26,782 nucleotides of DNA from JAQVWU01 sp964628455 (GTDB lineage: Bacteria > Bacillota > Clostridia > Oscillospirales > CAG-272): contig CAZVPD010000028.1 in assembly GCA_964628455.1 (NCBI GenBank), positions 1-26,782 on the forward strand. The letters run 5' to 3'. Below, one piece after another: positions 7,497-17,281 of the stretch (position 1 is its first letter; every line of letters begins with the position of its first letter). The position numbers and the translations under genes are program-made. The notes under the pieces were generated by a model. It was not told the DNA's origin. It ran no database searches and worked only from the letters and a program-made list of their open reading frames with translations.

Positions 7497-8537
7497 ATGA
7501 AACCGATTCCTATTTTAATTGCCGTCATCATATTCGGTATCCTTATTTTTATTCATGAACTGGGCCATTTTATAACTGCCCGGTTCTTCGGTGTTGCGAT
7601 CAATGAATTCGCAATAGGAATGGGACCGCAGCTTTTTAAACGGAAATCGAAAAAAACAGGTATTGTATATGCCTTGCGTGCGCTGCCTGTTGGCGGTTTT
7701 GTGAGTATGGCCGGTGAAGACGAAGAAAACGACAGACCTGATTCCCTGAACCGTAAACCTGTGTGGCAGAGATTTATAATCATGTCGGCCGGTTCCCTGA
7801 TGAATCTTTTTCTGGGCGTCTTGCTGATGTTTACTATGGTTCTGACATCCGGTGCTTTGGGAAGCACTACTATAGCCCGCATGGATGAAAACGTTGAACC
7901 TACGGCTGAAATTTCCGGACTGCAGGCAGGTGATACGATATTGAAGATAGGTGAAGTCCGTGTGCATACGGCAGTGGAACTGATTTATGAAGTGATGCGA
8001 AACGGAACAAAGCCTCTCGATGTTGTTGCGGAACGTGCCGGTCGGAATATAACTTTGCCCGATGTTGTCTTCCCGACCGTATCTGAAGGCGGTTTATTAT
8101 TCGGCAGTGTTAATTTTCTTGTAACAGCTGAACCGAAAACCTTTCTGTCGGTAATGAAACATACTTTTTATCAGTCCCTTTCCTCGATAAAAATGATATG
8201 GCAGTCTCTTTTCGATTTAATTTCAGGCAGGTACGGTATCGAACAGGTATCGGGTCCTGTCGGTGTTACTCAGGCGTTGGGTGAAGCTGCGTCTGCAGGC
8301 GCGTCTTCTCTGTTATACCTAAGCACCTTGATTGCGATGAATTTGGGAATATTCAACTTATTGCCGCTCCCTGCGCTTGACGGCGGCCGTATGGTCTTTC
8401 TGTTGATTGAATGCATTCGCGGTAAAGCGATCAAGCGGGAATACGAAGGATACGTACATTTTGCAGGTATCGTTCTGCTTCTATTGTTCATGCTGTTTAT
8501 AACGTATAAGGACCTGGTAAAATTGATAGCCGGATAA
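7497..8537 (+). CDS. rseP: Site-2 intramembrane zinc metalloprotease (RseP/RasP family)
   Basis: An M50 protease that cleaves membrane-embedded substrates such as anti-sigma factors and leftover signal peptides. The 346-residue protein has the active-site HELGH at residues 20-24 within the first membrane helix. A GGFVSMAGEDEEND loop follows, then a membrane segment near 100-118 and one PDZ domain near 125-190 (SGLQAGDTILKIGEVRVHTA). The second zinc-ligand motif NLLPLPALDGGRM lies near 285-297, ahead of a C-terminal helix. A single PDZ domain is typical of the short Gram-positive form. GGGAG directly abuts ATG 7497, an unusually tight spacing, but the protein start aligns well with the family. 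It follows dxr by 20 bases. Confidence 0.94.
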   Translation: MKPIPILIAVIIFGILIFIHELGHFITARFFGVAINEFAIGMGPQLFKRKSKKTGIVYALRALPVGGFVSMAGEDEENDRPDSLNRKPVWQRFIIMSAGSLMNLFLGVLLMFTMVLTSGALGSTTIARMDENVEPTAEISGLQAGDTILKIGEVRVHTAVELIYEVMRNGTKPLDVVAERAGRNITLPDVVFPTVSEGGLLFGSVNFLVTAEPKTFLSVMKHTFYQSLSSIKMIWQSLFDLISGRYGIEQVSGPVGVTQALGEAASAGASSLLYLSTLIAMNLGIFNLLPLPALDGGRMVFLLIECIRGKAIKREYEGYVHFAGIVLLLLFMLFITYKDLVKLIAG

Positions 8538-8617
8538 GTTTTCAAAGAATGAAAATAATTATTATCATATGCCTTTAATTGTTGGCAGCAATTCGGCGGA
8601 AAGTGATATTCAAAACA

Positions 8618-9697
8618 ATGGAATACAATAAAATCAGGCGCAGGACAACCCGTATAGCCGTGGGTTGTCTTTTCATAGGGGGAGATACGGCTGTCACGGT
8701 TCAGTCTATGACAAATACCGACACCCATGATTTTGAAGCGACAATCGCGCAGGTGCGTGACCTTGTGACAGCGGGCTGCGATATCGTGCGGCTCGCTGTT
8801 TCCGATATCGGGGCGGCTTCCACGATCTATCGCCTTAAAGAGGAGGGAATAAAGATTCCTCTGGTCGCGGATATTCATTTCGATTATAAAATCGCGCTGG
8901 AATGTGCGGCGGCAGGTATTGATAAAATCAGGATCAATCCGGGTAATATCGGTTCTGATGAAAAAGTGCGCGCAGTGACAAACGCATGCCGTCAGCACGG
9001 CATCCCTATACGCGTCGGCGTCAACAGCGGTTCGCTTGAAAAAAACATTCTGAAAAAATACGGTTCACCGACTGCAGAAGCCCTTGCCGAAAGCGCGCTT
9101 CAGCATGCAAGGCTGCTGGAACGTTTCGATTTTCATGACATCATCCTTGCGATAAAATCCTCGGACCCGAAAAAAATGATTGATGCGAACCGTATCGTTG
9201 CGGCTCAGACCGAATATCCGCTCCATCTCGGTGTTACCGAAGCGGGAACACCGAGAATAGGCGTGCTCCGTTCCGCAATAGGCATCGGCGCGCTGCTGTG
9301 TGATGGTATCGGTGATACGATACGGGTATCATTGTCGGCTCCTCCGGCAGCGGAGGTTGCAGAGGGAAGGGCATTGCTGGCAGCTGCGGGTATTGCCGCA
9401 GTCGGAGGAGTGAATATTATCTCCTGTCCCACATGCGGGCGGACAAAAATCGATATTATACGTCTTGCCGGTGAACTGGATGAAAGGCTTTTAAAAGGAG
9501 AGATACATCCTTCACGCCCTGTAACGGTAGCGGTCATGGGGTGTGCGGTGAACGGTCCGGGAGAAGCCTGCGAGGCTGATATCGGAATAGCCGGCGGAAC
9601 AGGGGAAGCTCTTTTGTTTAAATCAGGCAAAATAATAAAAAAGATACGGGAAGCGGAAATTATCAGCAGATTAATAGATGAGATCAACAGATTGTGA
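8618..9697 (+). CDS. ispG: 4-hydroxy-3-methylbut-2-en-1-yl diphosphate synthase
   Basis: IspG (GcpE) reductively opens the cyclic diphosphate MEcPP to HMBPP using a 4Fe-4S cluster, the penultimate MEP-pathway step. From ATG 8618 the product is 359 residues. It shows TVQSMTNTDTHDFEATIAQV, PLVADIHFDYKIAL, KIRINPGNIG, a TEAG segment, and the cluster ligands C270-x2-C273 (ISCPTCGR) with C309 in MGCAVNGPGE, where the Glu is the expected fourth ligand. GTG 8603 and TTG 8579 are in-frame alternatives; ATG 8618 best matches usual N-termini although its GGCGGAAAG is rather far upstream. Its place between rseP and polC, with dxr nearby, groups two MEP genes in one operon. Confidence 0.95.
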   Translation: MEYNKIRRRTTRIAVGCLFIGGDTAVTVQSMTNTDTHDFEATIAQVRDLVTAGCDIVRLAVSDIGAASTIYRLKEEGIKIPLVADIHFDYKIALECAAAGIDKIRINPGNIGSDEKVRAVTNACRQHGIPIRVGVNSGSLEKNILKKYGSPTAEALAESALQHARLLERFDFHDIILAIKSSDPKKMIDANRIVAAQTEYPLHLGVTEAGTPRIGVLRSAIGIGALLCDGIGDTIRVSLSAPPAAEVAEGRALLAAAGIAAVGGVNIISCPTCGRTKIDIIRLAGELDERLLKGEIHPSRPVTVAVMGCAVNGPGEACEADIGIAGGTGEALLFKSGKIIKKIREAEIISRLIDEINRL

Positions 9698-9738
9698 CCG
9701 TTCTGTTTCGACTTCGTCGGAGAAAAGAGATAAGAAAA

Positions 9739-12700
9739 ATGATGGAAAAATCGCTGCTCGATGTTTTGAAAAGATATAATCCTCACGGTACACATAAAGC
9801 GATTCTGCAGAAATCCACAAGCAGGGGAGTCAGAGTGGACCGCGACCGGAAAATTATCGAAATTAAAGCCTGTTTTCAGAAAATTGTTGAAAAAGAAATT
9901 CTGTATAAAATCGAAAATGATATACGTGATGTTTATGAAATAAATTCGGTTCGTATTTTTCCGCGTTATGCACCGGAATTGTTCGATGAAACATATATTC
10001 CGCATCTGATGACCGAAGCGGAGCGCATCGGAACCGTTTCAAAGGGATTTTTTAACAAATATACATGCAAACTGACGGACGGCAGGCTGATTCTGAATGT
10101 ATACCAGAATGACGGAGGAGTGGCGCTCTTATGTGATGCCAAAACACCGCAGGTAATATCGGATATAATACAGAACGAATTCGGATTGAATATCATTGTA
10201 GAGATAAAAAAGCACGAGAATTACACGGGGGATCCTGCTTTGCTTTTACGCAGTCAAAACGAATATTTACATACTATTCTGACGGAACTTACAATGAATA
10301 AAGACGGAGAAAATAAAACAACGGCCCTTAAGTCAAATTCCATAGAGACGGATGCCGGTATGGTGGAAAACCTTACGGATTATATATTTAAGATCGGTCA
10401 TATGACTTTTGATATTTCGGAATCCGATCCGGTATTCGGCCATCCGTTTGTCATAAATCCCGCACCTATCGCATCGATTACAGCCGAAAAACGGAGTGTT
10501 GTCACAGTAGGTGAAATTTTCGGACTTGATTCAAAAGAAACGCGGAAGGGAGGTAAAATAACGGTGACGTTCGGTCTGACAGACCGCAGCGCTTCGCTGA
10601 CCTGCAAACGCATTTCCGAAACCGAAACGGCTCATCTTTTGCTGAAAAATATTGCCGACGGAGATATCGTTGCCATACATGGCTCGATCAAACGAGATGA
10701 TTACGACGGAGAGTTACTGCTTGTTCCCTCGGACATTATGAAGATACGCCGTATTAAACGGTCCGACCATGCAGCGGAAAAGCGGATTGAACTTCATCTT
10801 CACACGCAGCTGTCAAACATGGATGCCGTTATCCCCCCTGAAGAAGCTGTAAAAACCGCTGCTTTGTGGGGACAGCCCGCTGTCGCCGTAACCGATCATG
10901 CGAATGTGCAGGCTTTTCCCCAGGCGATGGAAGCGGCGGAAAAATACGGTATAAAAGTGATTTACGGGCTGGAAGGTTATTTTGCCGACGATACCGCCCG
11001 TTCCGTATATGGAAATGCAGATGCGGATTTTAAAGATGAATTTATAATTTTTGACCTGGAAACAACGGGATTGTCTGTTTTGAATAACAAAATTACGGAA
11101 ATCGGTGCCGTAAAAATCAGTAATTTGAGAATAATTGATGTTTTCAGTACCTATGTAGATCCGGAAGAGCATATTCCCGAAAACATAACGGAATTGACGG
11201 GCATATCGGACGGGGATGTCGCAGGCGCTCCAAAAGAAGAAGAAGCGGTCCGCCGTTTTCTGACATTTGCCGGTGACCGCATACTGGTCGCTCATAACGC
11301 CGGTTTTGATGTCGGATTTATCCGGAGGGTTGCGGACCGGTACGGCATGAGATTTGAAAATACATATATCGATACGGTTGCACTGTCGCGCTACTGCAAT
11401 CCTGACCTGAATACGCATAAATTGAATACGATCGCCGATTATTATAAGCTGGGTGAATTCAATCATCATCGGGCGTCTGATGATGCCGGGATACTCGCCG
11501 AGATATTTTTCCGTATGGTTTACAGGCTGCGTGAGGAGGGAGTCAGCACTGTATCGGAAATGATAACGATGATGTCCGACAAAGTCGATCCGCTGAAATT
11601 GAACACCAGCCATATCATTATTCTTGTTAAGGATAAAAAAGGTCTGAAAAATTTGTATAAACTCGTTTCAATCAGTTATCTGAATTATTTCAGAAGGCAT
11701 CCCCGTATTCCCAAAACCATATTGTCCGAATATCGCGAAGGTTTGATCATAGGCTCCGCATGTTCGGAAGGCGAATTGTTCAATGCGATACTGGCCGATA
11801 AACCTCACCGGGAACTTCTGGAAATCGCGGGATTCTATGATTATCTTGAGATACAGCCTTTGTGCAATAACAGGTATCTGATCGGAAAAGGTACGGTTCA
11901 GTCAGACGAAGGTCTTATAAAAATCAATAAAAAAATCATCGAACTCGGTAATGAACTGGGTAAACCGGTTGTTGCGACCTGTGATGCGCATTTTATCGAA
12001 CCGTATGATGAAATATCACGCAAGATACTGCATGCGGGTATGAAGTATCCGGATCCTGACAGAGACAGCGGATTGTATATGCGTACGACCGATGAAATGC
12101 TGCTTGAATTTGAATATCTGGGGAAAGAGAAGGCCCGTGAGGTCGTCATAGACAATACCCGGAAAATAGCGGATATGATCGGTGAAGTCCGGCCGATTCC
12201 GAAAGGAACTTTTACTCCGGTCATGGAGGGCGCTGATATTGATCTTGAGCGTATTTGCTATGAACAGGCGGAATTGTCATACGGTGATCCGCTGCCCGAA
12301 ATTGTCGGAACACGGCTCAGACGGGAACTTGATTCTATCATAAAACACGGGTTTGCCGTTTTATATATAATAGCGCGAAAACTTGTAAAATTCAGCGAGC
12401 AGCAGGGGTATCTTGTCGGTTCGCGCGGTTCGGTAGGTTCTTCATTTGTCGCATCTGCGGCAGGGATTTCGGAAGTGAATCCTCTGCCCCCGCATTATTT
12501 GTGTAAAAACTGTAAATACAGTGAATTTGTAGCCGATGGTACGGCCGGCTCGGGTTTTGACCTTCCCGATAAAAATTGCCCTTTTTGCGGCACTAAACTT
12601 TACGGTGACGGCCATGACATCCCTTTTGAAACTTTTCTGGGTTTCTATGGTGAAAAATCACCGGATATAGACTTGAATTTTTCGGGCGAAGTACAGGAAC

Positions 12701-14082
12701 GGGTTCATAAATATACGGAAGAATTATTCGGTTCGGAAAATGTTTTCCGTGCCGGTACTCTCGGGACGCTTGCCGACAAGACGGCATACGGGTTTGTTAT
12801 GAAATATCTTGAAACACGAGGATTGAATGTCAGCAAGGCAGAGATCAACCGGCTGGTAAAAAGCTGCGTCGGTGTTAAGCGTACAACGGGACAGCATCCC
12901 GGAGGCATTATTGTTGTACCCCGCGAATACGAAATTTACGATTTTACGCCGGTTCAGCATCCCGCCGATGATGCGGATTCAAATGTGATTACTACACACT
13001 TTGCCTTCTCGTATCTTCATGACACCATTCTCAAGCTGGATGAACTCGGGCATGATATTCCGACCAAATATAAGCTGCTGGAACAATATACGTCGACATC
13101 GGTTATGGATGTGCCCATGAATGATCCCGATGTGTATGAGTTGTTTTTATCCACAGTTTCTCTGGGTATATCACCGGAATCGATCGGCTGTAAAATCGGT
13201 ACTTTCGGATTGCCCGAGATGGGAACAAGTTTTGTTCAGCAGGTATTTATCGACGCGAAACCGAAAAATTTCACCGATCTGCTTCAGATATCGGGTCTGA
13301 CACACGGGAAGGAAGTATGGTTCGGCAACGCTTCCGATTTGATTAAAGCGGGGATATGCGATATCTCTCAGGTGATCGGTACGCGTGACGGAATAATGCT
13401 TGATTTGATACGGTATGGAATGGAAAACGGCATGGCGTTTAAAATCATGGAAGATGTCCGTAAAGGCAAAGGTTTAAAAAAGGAATACGAAGAGGAGATG
13501 CGTCTGCAGAATGTACCCGAGTGGTATATCAGTTCTTGTAATAAGATCAAATATATGTTTCCGAAAGCTCATGCTGCGGCATATGTCATGAGCGCTATCC
13601 GGCTTGGGTGGTATAAAGTACATAAACCGCTTGAATTTTATGCCGCATTTTTTACCGTTGCTCCCAAGGGCCTCGATGCGGAACTGGTTATGCGGGGTAA
13701 AATGGCAGTTTCTGCAAAAATAGCGGAGATAACCGATAAAAATGTCGAATCGTCTCAGAAGGACGAAGCCATGCTGGGTATACTGCAGCTGGTAAATGAA
13801 GCATATGCCAGGGGGATCGGTTTTCTGCCCGTTGATTTGTATAAGTCCGATGCATTTGCCTTTCTGCCTGAAAACGGAAAAATCAGGCTGCCTTTTTCAT
13901 CGCTGAACGGCGTAGGTGAGATTGCCGCCAAGAAAATCATGGAGGTTCGCGACGAGGGAAATCTGTTTTCCGTTGAAGAATTGCGTCAGAGAAGCCAGAT
14001 TTCCAAAACAGTGGTCGAAGTGCTGCAAAAAGGCGGAGTCCTGAAAGACCTTAGCGAAACCAACCAGATTTCGTTCTTCTGA
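9739..14082 (+). CDS. polC: DNA polymerase III alpha subunit, PolC type
   Basis: PolC is the replicative polymerase of low-GC Gram-positives, with built-in proofreading. Numbered from the adjacent ATG 9742 (1446 residues): an N-terminal domain, an OB-fold near 255-345, then PHP with HLHTQ at 352-356. The DEDD exonuclease follows with D438/E440 (FDLETTG), AHNAGFDVGFI and HRASDDA. A Cys4 zinc site is at C921, C924, C946 and C949, and the palm motif PDIDLNF has D975/D977. The C-terminus ends NQISFF, resembling a sliding-clamp binding peptide. ATG 9739 and 9742 are both possible; GTG 9694 would overlap ispG. A purine-rich GGAGAAAAGAGA lies upstream. proS, usually just before polC in Bacillus, is absent. 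Confidence 0.97.
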   Translation: MMEKSLLDVLKRYNPHGTHKAILQKSTSRGVRVDRDRKIIEIKACFQKIVEKEILYKIENDIRDVYEINSVRIFPRYAPELFDETYIPHLMTEAERIGTVSKGFFNKYTCKLTDGRLILNVYQNDGGVALLCDAKTPQVISDIIQNEFGLNIIVEIKKHENYTGDPALLLRSQNEYLHTILTELTMNKDGENKTTALKSNSIETDAGMVENLTDYIFKIGHMTFDISESDPVFGHPFVINPAPIASITAEKRSVVTVGEIFGLDSKETRKGGKITVTFGLTDRSASLTCKRISETETAHLLLKNIADGDIVAIHGSIKRDDYDGELLLVPSDIMKIRRIKRSDHAAEKRIELHLHTQLSNMDAVIPPEEAVKTAALWGQPAVAVTDHANVQAFPQAMEAAEKYGIKVIYGLEGYFADDTARSVYGNADADFKDEFIIFDLETTGLSVLNNKITEIGAVKISNLRIIDVFSTYVDPEEHIPENITELTGISDGDVAGAPKEEEAVRRFLTFAGDRILVAHNAGFDVGFIRRVADRYGMRFENTYIDTVALSRYCNPDLNTHKLNTIADYYKLGEFNHHRASDDAGILAEIFFRMVYRLREEGVSTVSEMITMMSDKVDPLKLNTSHIIILVKDKKGLKNLYKLVSISYLNYFRRHPRIPKTILSEYREGLIIGSACSEGELFNAILADKPHRELLEIAGFYDYLEIQPLCNNRYLIGKGTVQSDEGLIKINKKIIELGNELGKPVVATCDAHFIEPYDEISRKILHAGMKYPDPDRDSGLYMRTTDEMLLEFEYLGKEKAREVVIDNTRKIADMIGEVRPIPKGTFTPVMEGADIDLERICYEQAELSYGDPLPEIVGTRLRRELDSIIKHGFAVLYIIARKLVKFSEQQGYLVGSRGSVGSSFVASAAGISEVNPLPPHYLCKNCKYSEFVADGTAGSGFDLPDKNCPFCGTKLYGDGHDIPFETFLGFYGEKSPDIDLNFSGEVQERVHKYTEELFGSENVFRAGTLGTLADKTAYGFVMKYLETRGLNVSKAEINRLVKSCVGVKRTTGQHPGGIIVVPREYEIYDFTPVQHPADDADSNVITTHFAFSYLHDTILKLDELGHDIPTKYKLLEQYTSTSVMDVPMNDPDVYELFLSTVSLGISPESIGCKIGTFGLPEMGTSFVQQVFIDAKPKNFTDLLQISGLTHGKEVWFGNASDLIKAGICDISQVIGTRDGIMLDLIRYGMENGMAFKIMEDVRKGKGLKKEYEEEMRLQNVPEWYISSCNKIKYMFPKAHAAAYVMSAIRLGWYKVHKPLEFYAAFFTVAPKGLDAELVMRGKMAVSAKIAEITDKNVESSQKDEAMLGILQLVNEAYARGIGFLPVDLYKSDAFAFLPENGKIRLPFSSLNGVGEIAAKKIMEVRDEGNLFSVEELRQRSQISKTVVEVLQKGGVLKDLSETNQISFF

Positions 14083-14175
14083 CCGATACGACGGACTCAA
14101 TGTAAGCTGTTGTAAATAAAATGTGAATAAAGGTCTCGTCCTGTTGACTTTACTGCGTTAATGTGGAATCATATT

Positions 14176-15357
14176 ATGAATAAAATGAATCAGAACACAC
14201 CCGAAGGAACCAGAGATATCATATTTGATGAGGTTTCGCTGTATACGGGTATAACAGACAGACTTGCCTCTGTATTTGAAACAAATGGTTTCCGCCGTGT
14301 ATCTACTCCGGCCATTGAATACTATGATGTATTCGACGCCGATAAATCCATACGGCAGGAAAGCATGTATAAACTGACCGATATGAGCGGAAGGCTTGTC
14401 GTTCTGCGGGCTGATAATACCACCCCGATGGCACGCGTAGCTGCTACAAAGTTAAAACTCCTGAGCCGTCCGCAGAAATTATACTATAATCAGAGCATTT
14501 ACCGCATCAATAACGGCTGGTCCGGAAGACGCAGCGAAATTTTACAGTGCGGTATCGAAATGATCGGAGCGACCGGACTAAAAAGCGATCTTATTTGTAT
14601 CAATGCTGCAATACAGGCTCTTGCGGTGCTGGGTCCCGATTATAAGATCGAATTGGGCAATGTCGGATATTACAATGCTTTGATCAAAGAGCTGGAACTC
14701 GGGGAAGATGAAACGAGCAGGATCCGGACATATGTCGAGAGAAAAAATCTGAATAAAATTGCCGGCTATGATAAAATTTCGAAAATCCCTCTGTTGTATG
14801 GAAGCGGAGAGGTGTTCGGCCGTGCGCTGACGCTGGCCGGAGAAAATGCGGAAGCAACCGATGCCCTGGCATATGTATACAGATTATACGATGCGCTCTG
14901 CAAAGCCGGTTTTGAAGAACATGTGATGGTTGATATGGGTATCGTGCATAATATCGAATATTATACCGGTACGGTATTCCGCGGATACATCGAAGGAGCG
15001 GGCGAACCGGTACTCGCCGGCGGCCGATATGATAATCTGATGGAGAGTTTCGGAGAATCCTGTCCGGCAACCGGATTTGCGGTGAACATATGTTTGGTTG
15101 CCGATACAATCATGAGACAAAACGGGATCGCCGAATACGGCAGGCCCGAATATATCATTCACTTTGAATCCGATTGTTTTACGGAAGCGGAAATTTTCAG
15201 GCAGGAACTTGCAGCATCGAATATAAGCTGTGAATATTCATGTTTCGACTGTCTCGGTGATACGTTGTCTTATGCCGGGCAGCATCGGATACTTAAAATC
15301 GCCGTTGTGAATAAAAACGGCATTGAAATCACGAATACGGGAAGTGATAACAGATGA
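14176..15357 (+). CDS. hisZ: ATP phosphoribosyltransferase regulatory subunit HisZ
   Basis: HisZ is a histidyl-tRNA-synthetase-like protein that cannot charge tRNA but joins short HisG to form the active, histidine-regulated enzyme for the first histidine step. The product has 393 residues. It shows NTPEGTRDIIFDE at the start, the class II motif 2 region VVLRADNTTPMARVAA, and YYNQSIYRINNGWSGRRSEILQCGIEMIG. Near 275-300 it has a YYTGTVFRGYIEGAGEP...GGRYDNL stretch. A short HisG immediately downstream confirms HisZ over HisS. ATG 14176 is preferred because GGA lies 8 bases upstream and its N-terminus fits the family; ATG 14161 and 14185 are alternatives. First gene of the his operon, 93 bases after polC, with no terminator seen between them. 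Confidence 0.93.
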   Translation: MNKMNQNTPEGTRDIIFDEVSLYTGITDRLASVFETNGFRRVSTPAIEYYDVFDADKSIRQESMYKLTDMSGRLVVLRADNTTPMARVAATKLKLLSRPQKLYYNQSIYRINNGWSGRRSEILQCGIEMIGATGLKSDLICINAAIQALAVLGPDYKIELGNVGYYNALIKELELGEDETSRIRTYVERKNLNKIAGYDKISKIPLLYGSGEVFGRALTLAGENAEATDALAYVYRLYDALCKAGFEEHVMVDMGIVHNIEYYTGTVFRGYIEGAGEPVLAGGRYDNLMESFGESCPATGFAVNICLVADTIMRQNGIAEYGRPEYIIHFESDCFTEAEIFRQELAASNISCEYSCFDCLGDTLSYAGQHRILKIAVVNKNGIEITNTGSDNR

Positions 15358-15989
15358 TCAGACTTGCTCTTACAAAAGGACGGATCGAAACAGATGCTGT
15401 AGCTTTGCTTGAATCTGCGGGATATGACTGCTGTGAACTTGCCGAGGATATGCGCGGACGTAAATTGTTTTTTTCGGCCGGAGCCGGAAAAATTGAAATT
15501 GTTCTGGCGAAAGCAGCGGATGTCATAACCTATATAGAGCACGGAGTCTGCGATCTGGGTATTGTCGGGGAAGATACGATCATGGAGTCCGAACGTATGT
15601 TTTATGAGGTATTGGATCTCGGATTCGGCCGGTGCCGCTTTGCGCTTGCCGGGCCGGTCGGCTGTAATTTTTACGATAACTTATCACATAAAATAATTGC
15701 AACAAAATATCCGAAAGTTGCAAAAGATTATTTCAACAGCCGGAATATCAATGTCGAGATTGTAAAAATCGAAGGTTCCGTCGAACTGGCACCGCTGCTC
15801 GGATTGTCAGATGCAATTGTCGACATTGTGGAAACCGGTTCTACTCTTAAAGCAAACGGACTTGAGATTTATGAGATCATTGCTCCGGTCTCTGCACGTC
15901 TGATTGTCAATGTTGCGAGTATTAAAATGAAAAAAAAGGAAATCGACGATTTTATAGACCGTATTTCGGAGGTGTTGAATAAAAAATGA
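15354..15989 (+). CDS. hisG: ATP phosphoribosyltransferase, short catalytic form
   Basis: HisG joins ATP and PRPP to give phosphoribosyl-ATP, the first step of histidine synthesis. At 211 residues it is the short form, without the C-terminal ACT-like regulatory domain, and so depends on HisZ. Family marks are IRLALTKGRIETDA at the N-terminus, GIVGEDTIMES, and the PRPP-binding segment GSVELAPLLGLSDAIVDIV followed by ETGSTLKANGL near residues 143-172. Its ATG overlaps the hisZ stop as ATGA, and its own stop overlaps hisD the same way, so the three genes are probably translationally coupled. Confidence 0.97.
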   Translation: MIRLALTKGRIETDAVALLESAGYDCCELAEDMRGRKLFFSAGAGKIEIVLAKAADVITYIEHGVCDLGIVGEDTIMESERMFYEVLDLGFGRCRFALAGPVGCNFYDNLSHKIIATKYPKVAKDYFNSRNINVEIVKIEGSVELAPLLGLSDAIVDIVETGSTLKANGLEIYEIIAPVSARLIVNVASIKMKKKEIDDFIDRISEVLNKK

Positions 15990-17269
15990 TCTTGAAATAC
16001 TACACATCGGAAAATTCAGGCGATCTTCTCGGTCTGCTTGAAAAACGCAGCGTGTCGGCAAACAACTCCGTCAACGGCATTGTAAACGAAATAATCAACG
16101 ATGTGCGCGAAAAGGGTGATCCGGCGTTATTTTCATATACAAAAAAATTCGATCATACCGATCTTGATTCGCTTTATCTCTCCGATGAAAGAAAAGAAAA
16201 GCTCATCTGCCAGGTACCGCCCGAATTGCGCCGGACGATGGAACGTGCAGCCGAAAATATCAGAAAGTTTCATGAAAAGCAGAAGCAGCAGAGCTGGGTG
16301 GATATGGATCACGGAACCGTAATGGGTCAGCGTATTCTGCCTTTGAAACGCGTCGGTATTTATGTGCCGGGCGGAACCGCATCCTATCCTTCTTCTGTTC
16401 TGATGTGCGCAATACCGGCAGGAGTTGCCGGTGTCGGTGAAATGATCATCGCAACACCTGCGGTCGGAAACAATATCAATCCCGCTGTTGTTTACGCAGC
16501 TTTTCTTGCCGGAGTGAAGGATATTCTCACTGTCGGAGGCGCCCAGGCTATAGCCGCGCTGGCTTACGGAACACAAAGCGTCAGACGGGTAGATAAAATC
16601 GTAGGACCGGGCAATATATATGTTGCCGCTGCCAAACGGCTTGTTTACGGGATTGTCGACATCGATATGATTGCCGGGCCGAGTGAAGTTCTGATTATTG
16701 CGGATGAATATGCAAATGCTTCTTATATCGCCGCTGATCTCATGTCTCAGGCTGAACATGATCCGCTGGCTGCGTCTGTATTGATCACCACATCCTTGTC
16801 TCTCGCGCAAAAAGTGGAAAATGAGATGGAAACTCAGTTGAAAAATCTTGCACGGCGGGATAAAATCACACAGTCCCTTAAGAATTACGGTTCGGCGGTG
16901 ATTGTAAACACTCTTGCTGAAGCTGCCGTTTTATCGGATCTTATCGCACCCGAACATCTCGAACTGGCTGTTTCGGATCCGTTTGTGCTGCTTTCGCAGA
17001 TCAGGAATGCGGGATCTGTTTTTCTTGGCGAATACACGCCGGAACCTCTCGGTGATTATATGGCGGGACCGAATCATGTGCTGCCGACAAACGGAACGGC
17101 GCGTTTTTCATCGCCGCTTTCCGTCGAGAGTTTTATGAAAAAATCGAGTTATCTTTATTTCGGCAGCAGCGCTTTTTCCGGCATAAGTGAAGATATCATC
17201 AGGTTTGCCGAATCCGAAGGACTGGACGCACATGCAAATTCGGTGAAAATACGGACTAAAAGTCTATAA
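15986..17269 (+). CDS. hisD: Histidinol dehydrogenase
   Basis: HisD oxidises L-histidinol to L-histidine in two NAD-dependent steps; it is a zinc enzyme. The 427-residue product contains KRVGIYVPGGTASYPSSVLM near 112-131, GGAQAIAALAYGT near 182-194, VGPGNIYVAAAKRLVYG, DMIAGPSEVLIIAD, the Gln/His pair in QAEHDPLAASVL, APEHLEL with the catalytic Glu-His, and GPNHVLPTNGTARFSSPLSV near 364-383. All expected zinc and catalytic residues are visible. GGAGG (15968-15972) lies about 13 bases before ATG 15986, inside hisG, and the 4-nt ATGA overlap indicates coupling. Confidence 0.97.
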   Translation: MILKYYTSENSGDLLGLLEKRSVSANNSVNGIVNEIINDVREKGDPALFSYTKKFDHTDLDSLYLSDERKEKLICQVPPELRRTMERAAENIRKFHEKQKQQSWVDMDHGTVMGQRILPLKRVGIYVPGGTASYPSSVLMCAIPAGVAGVGEMIIATPAVGNNINPAVVYAAFLAGVKDILTVGGAQAIAALAYGTQSVRRVDKIVGPGNIYVAAAKRLVYGIVDIDMIAGPSEVLIIADEYANASYIAADLMSQAEHDPLAASVLITTSLSLAQKVENEMETQLKNLARRDKITQSLKNYGSAVIVNTLAEAAVLSDLIAPEHLELAVSDPFVLLSQIRNAGSVFLGEYTPEPLGDYMAGPNHVLPTNGTARFSSPLSVESFMKKSSYLYFGSSAFSGISEDIIRFAESEGLDAHANSVKIRTKSL

Positions 17270-17281
17270 ACGGAGGCTTGT

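Noticed and set aside
14083..14175. Possible his-operon T-box, leader peptide or attenuator
   Set aside because: The 93-base region has no histidine-rich small frame, no terminator hairpin and no T-box consensus. TTGACT at 14144-14149 has no -10 box at a suitable distance.
14176..15357. Histidyl-tRNA synthetase (hisS) as the identity of this gene
   Set aside because: It is followed at once by a short HisG, shows the HisZ-type motif 2 region, and leads a his operon. All point to HisZ.
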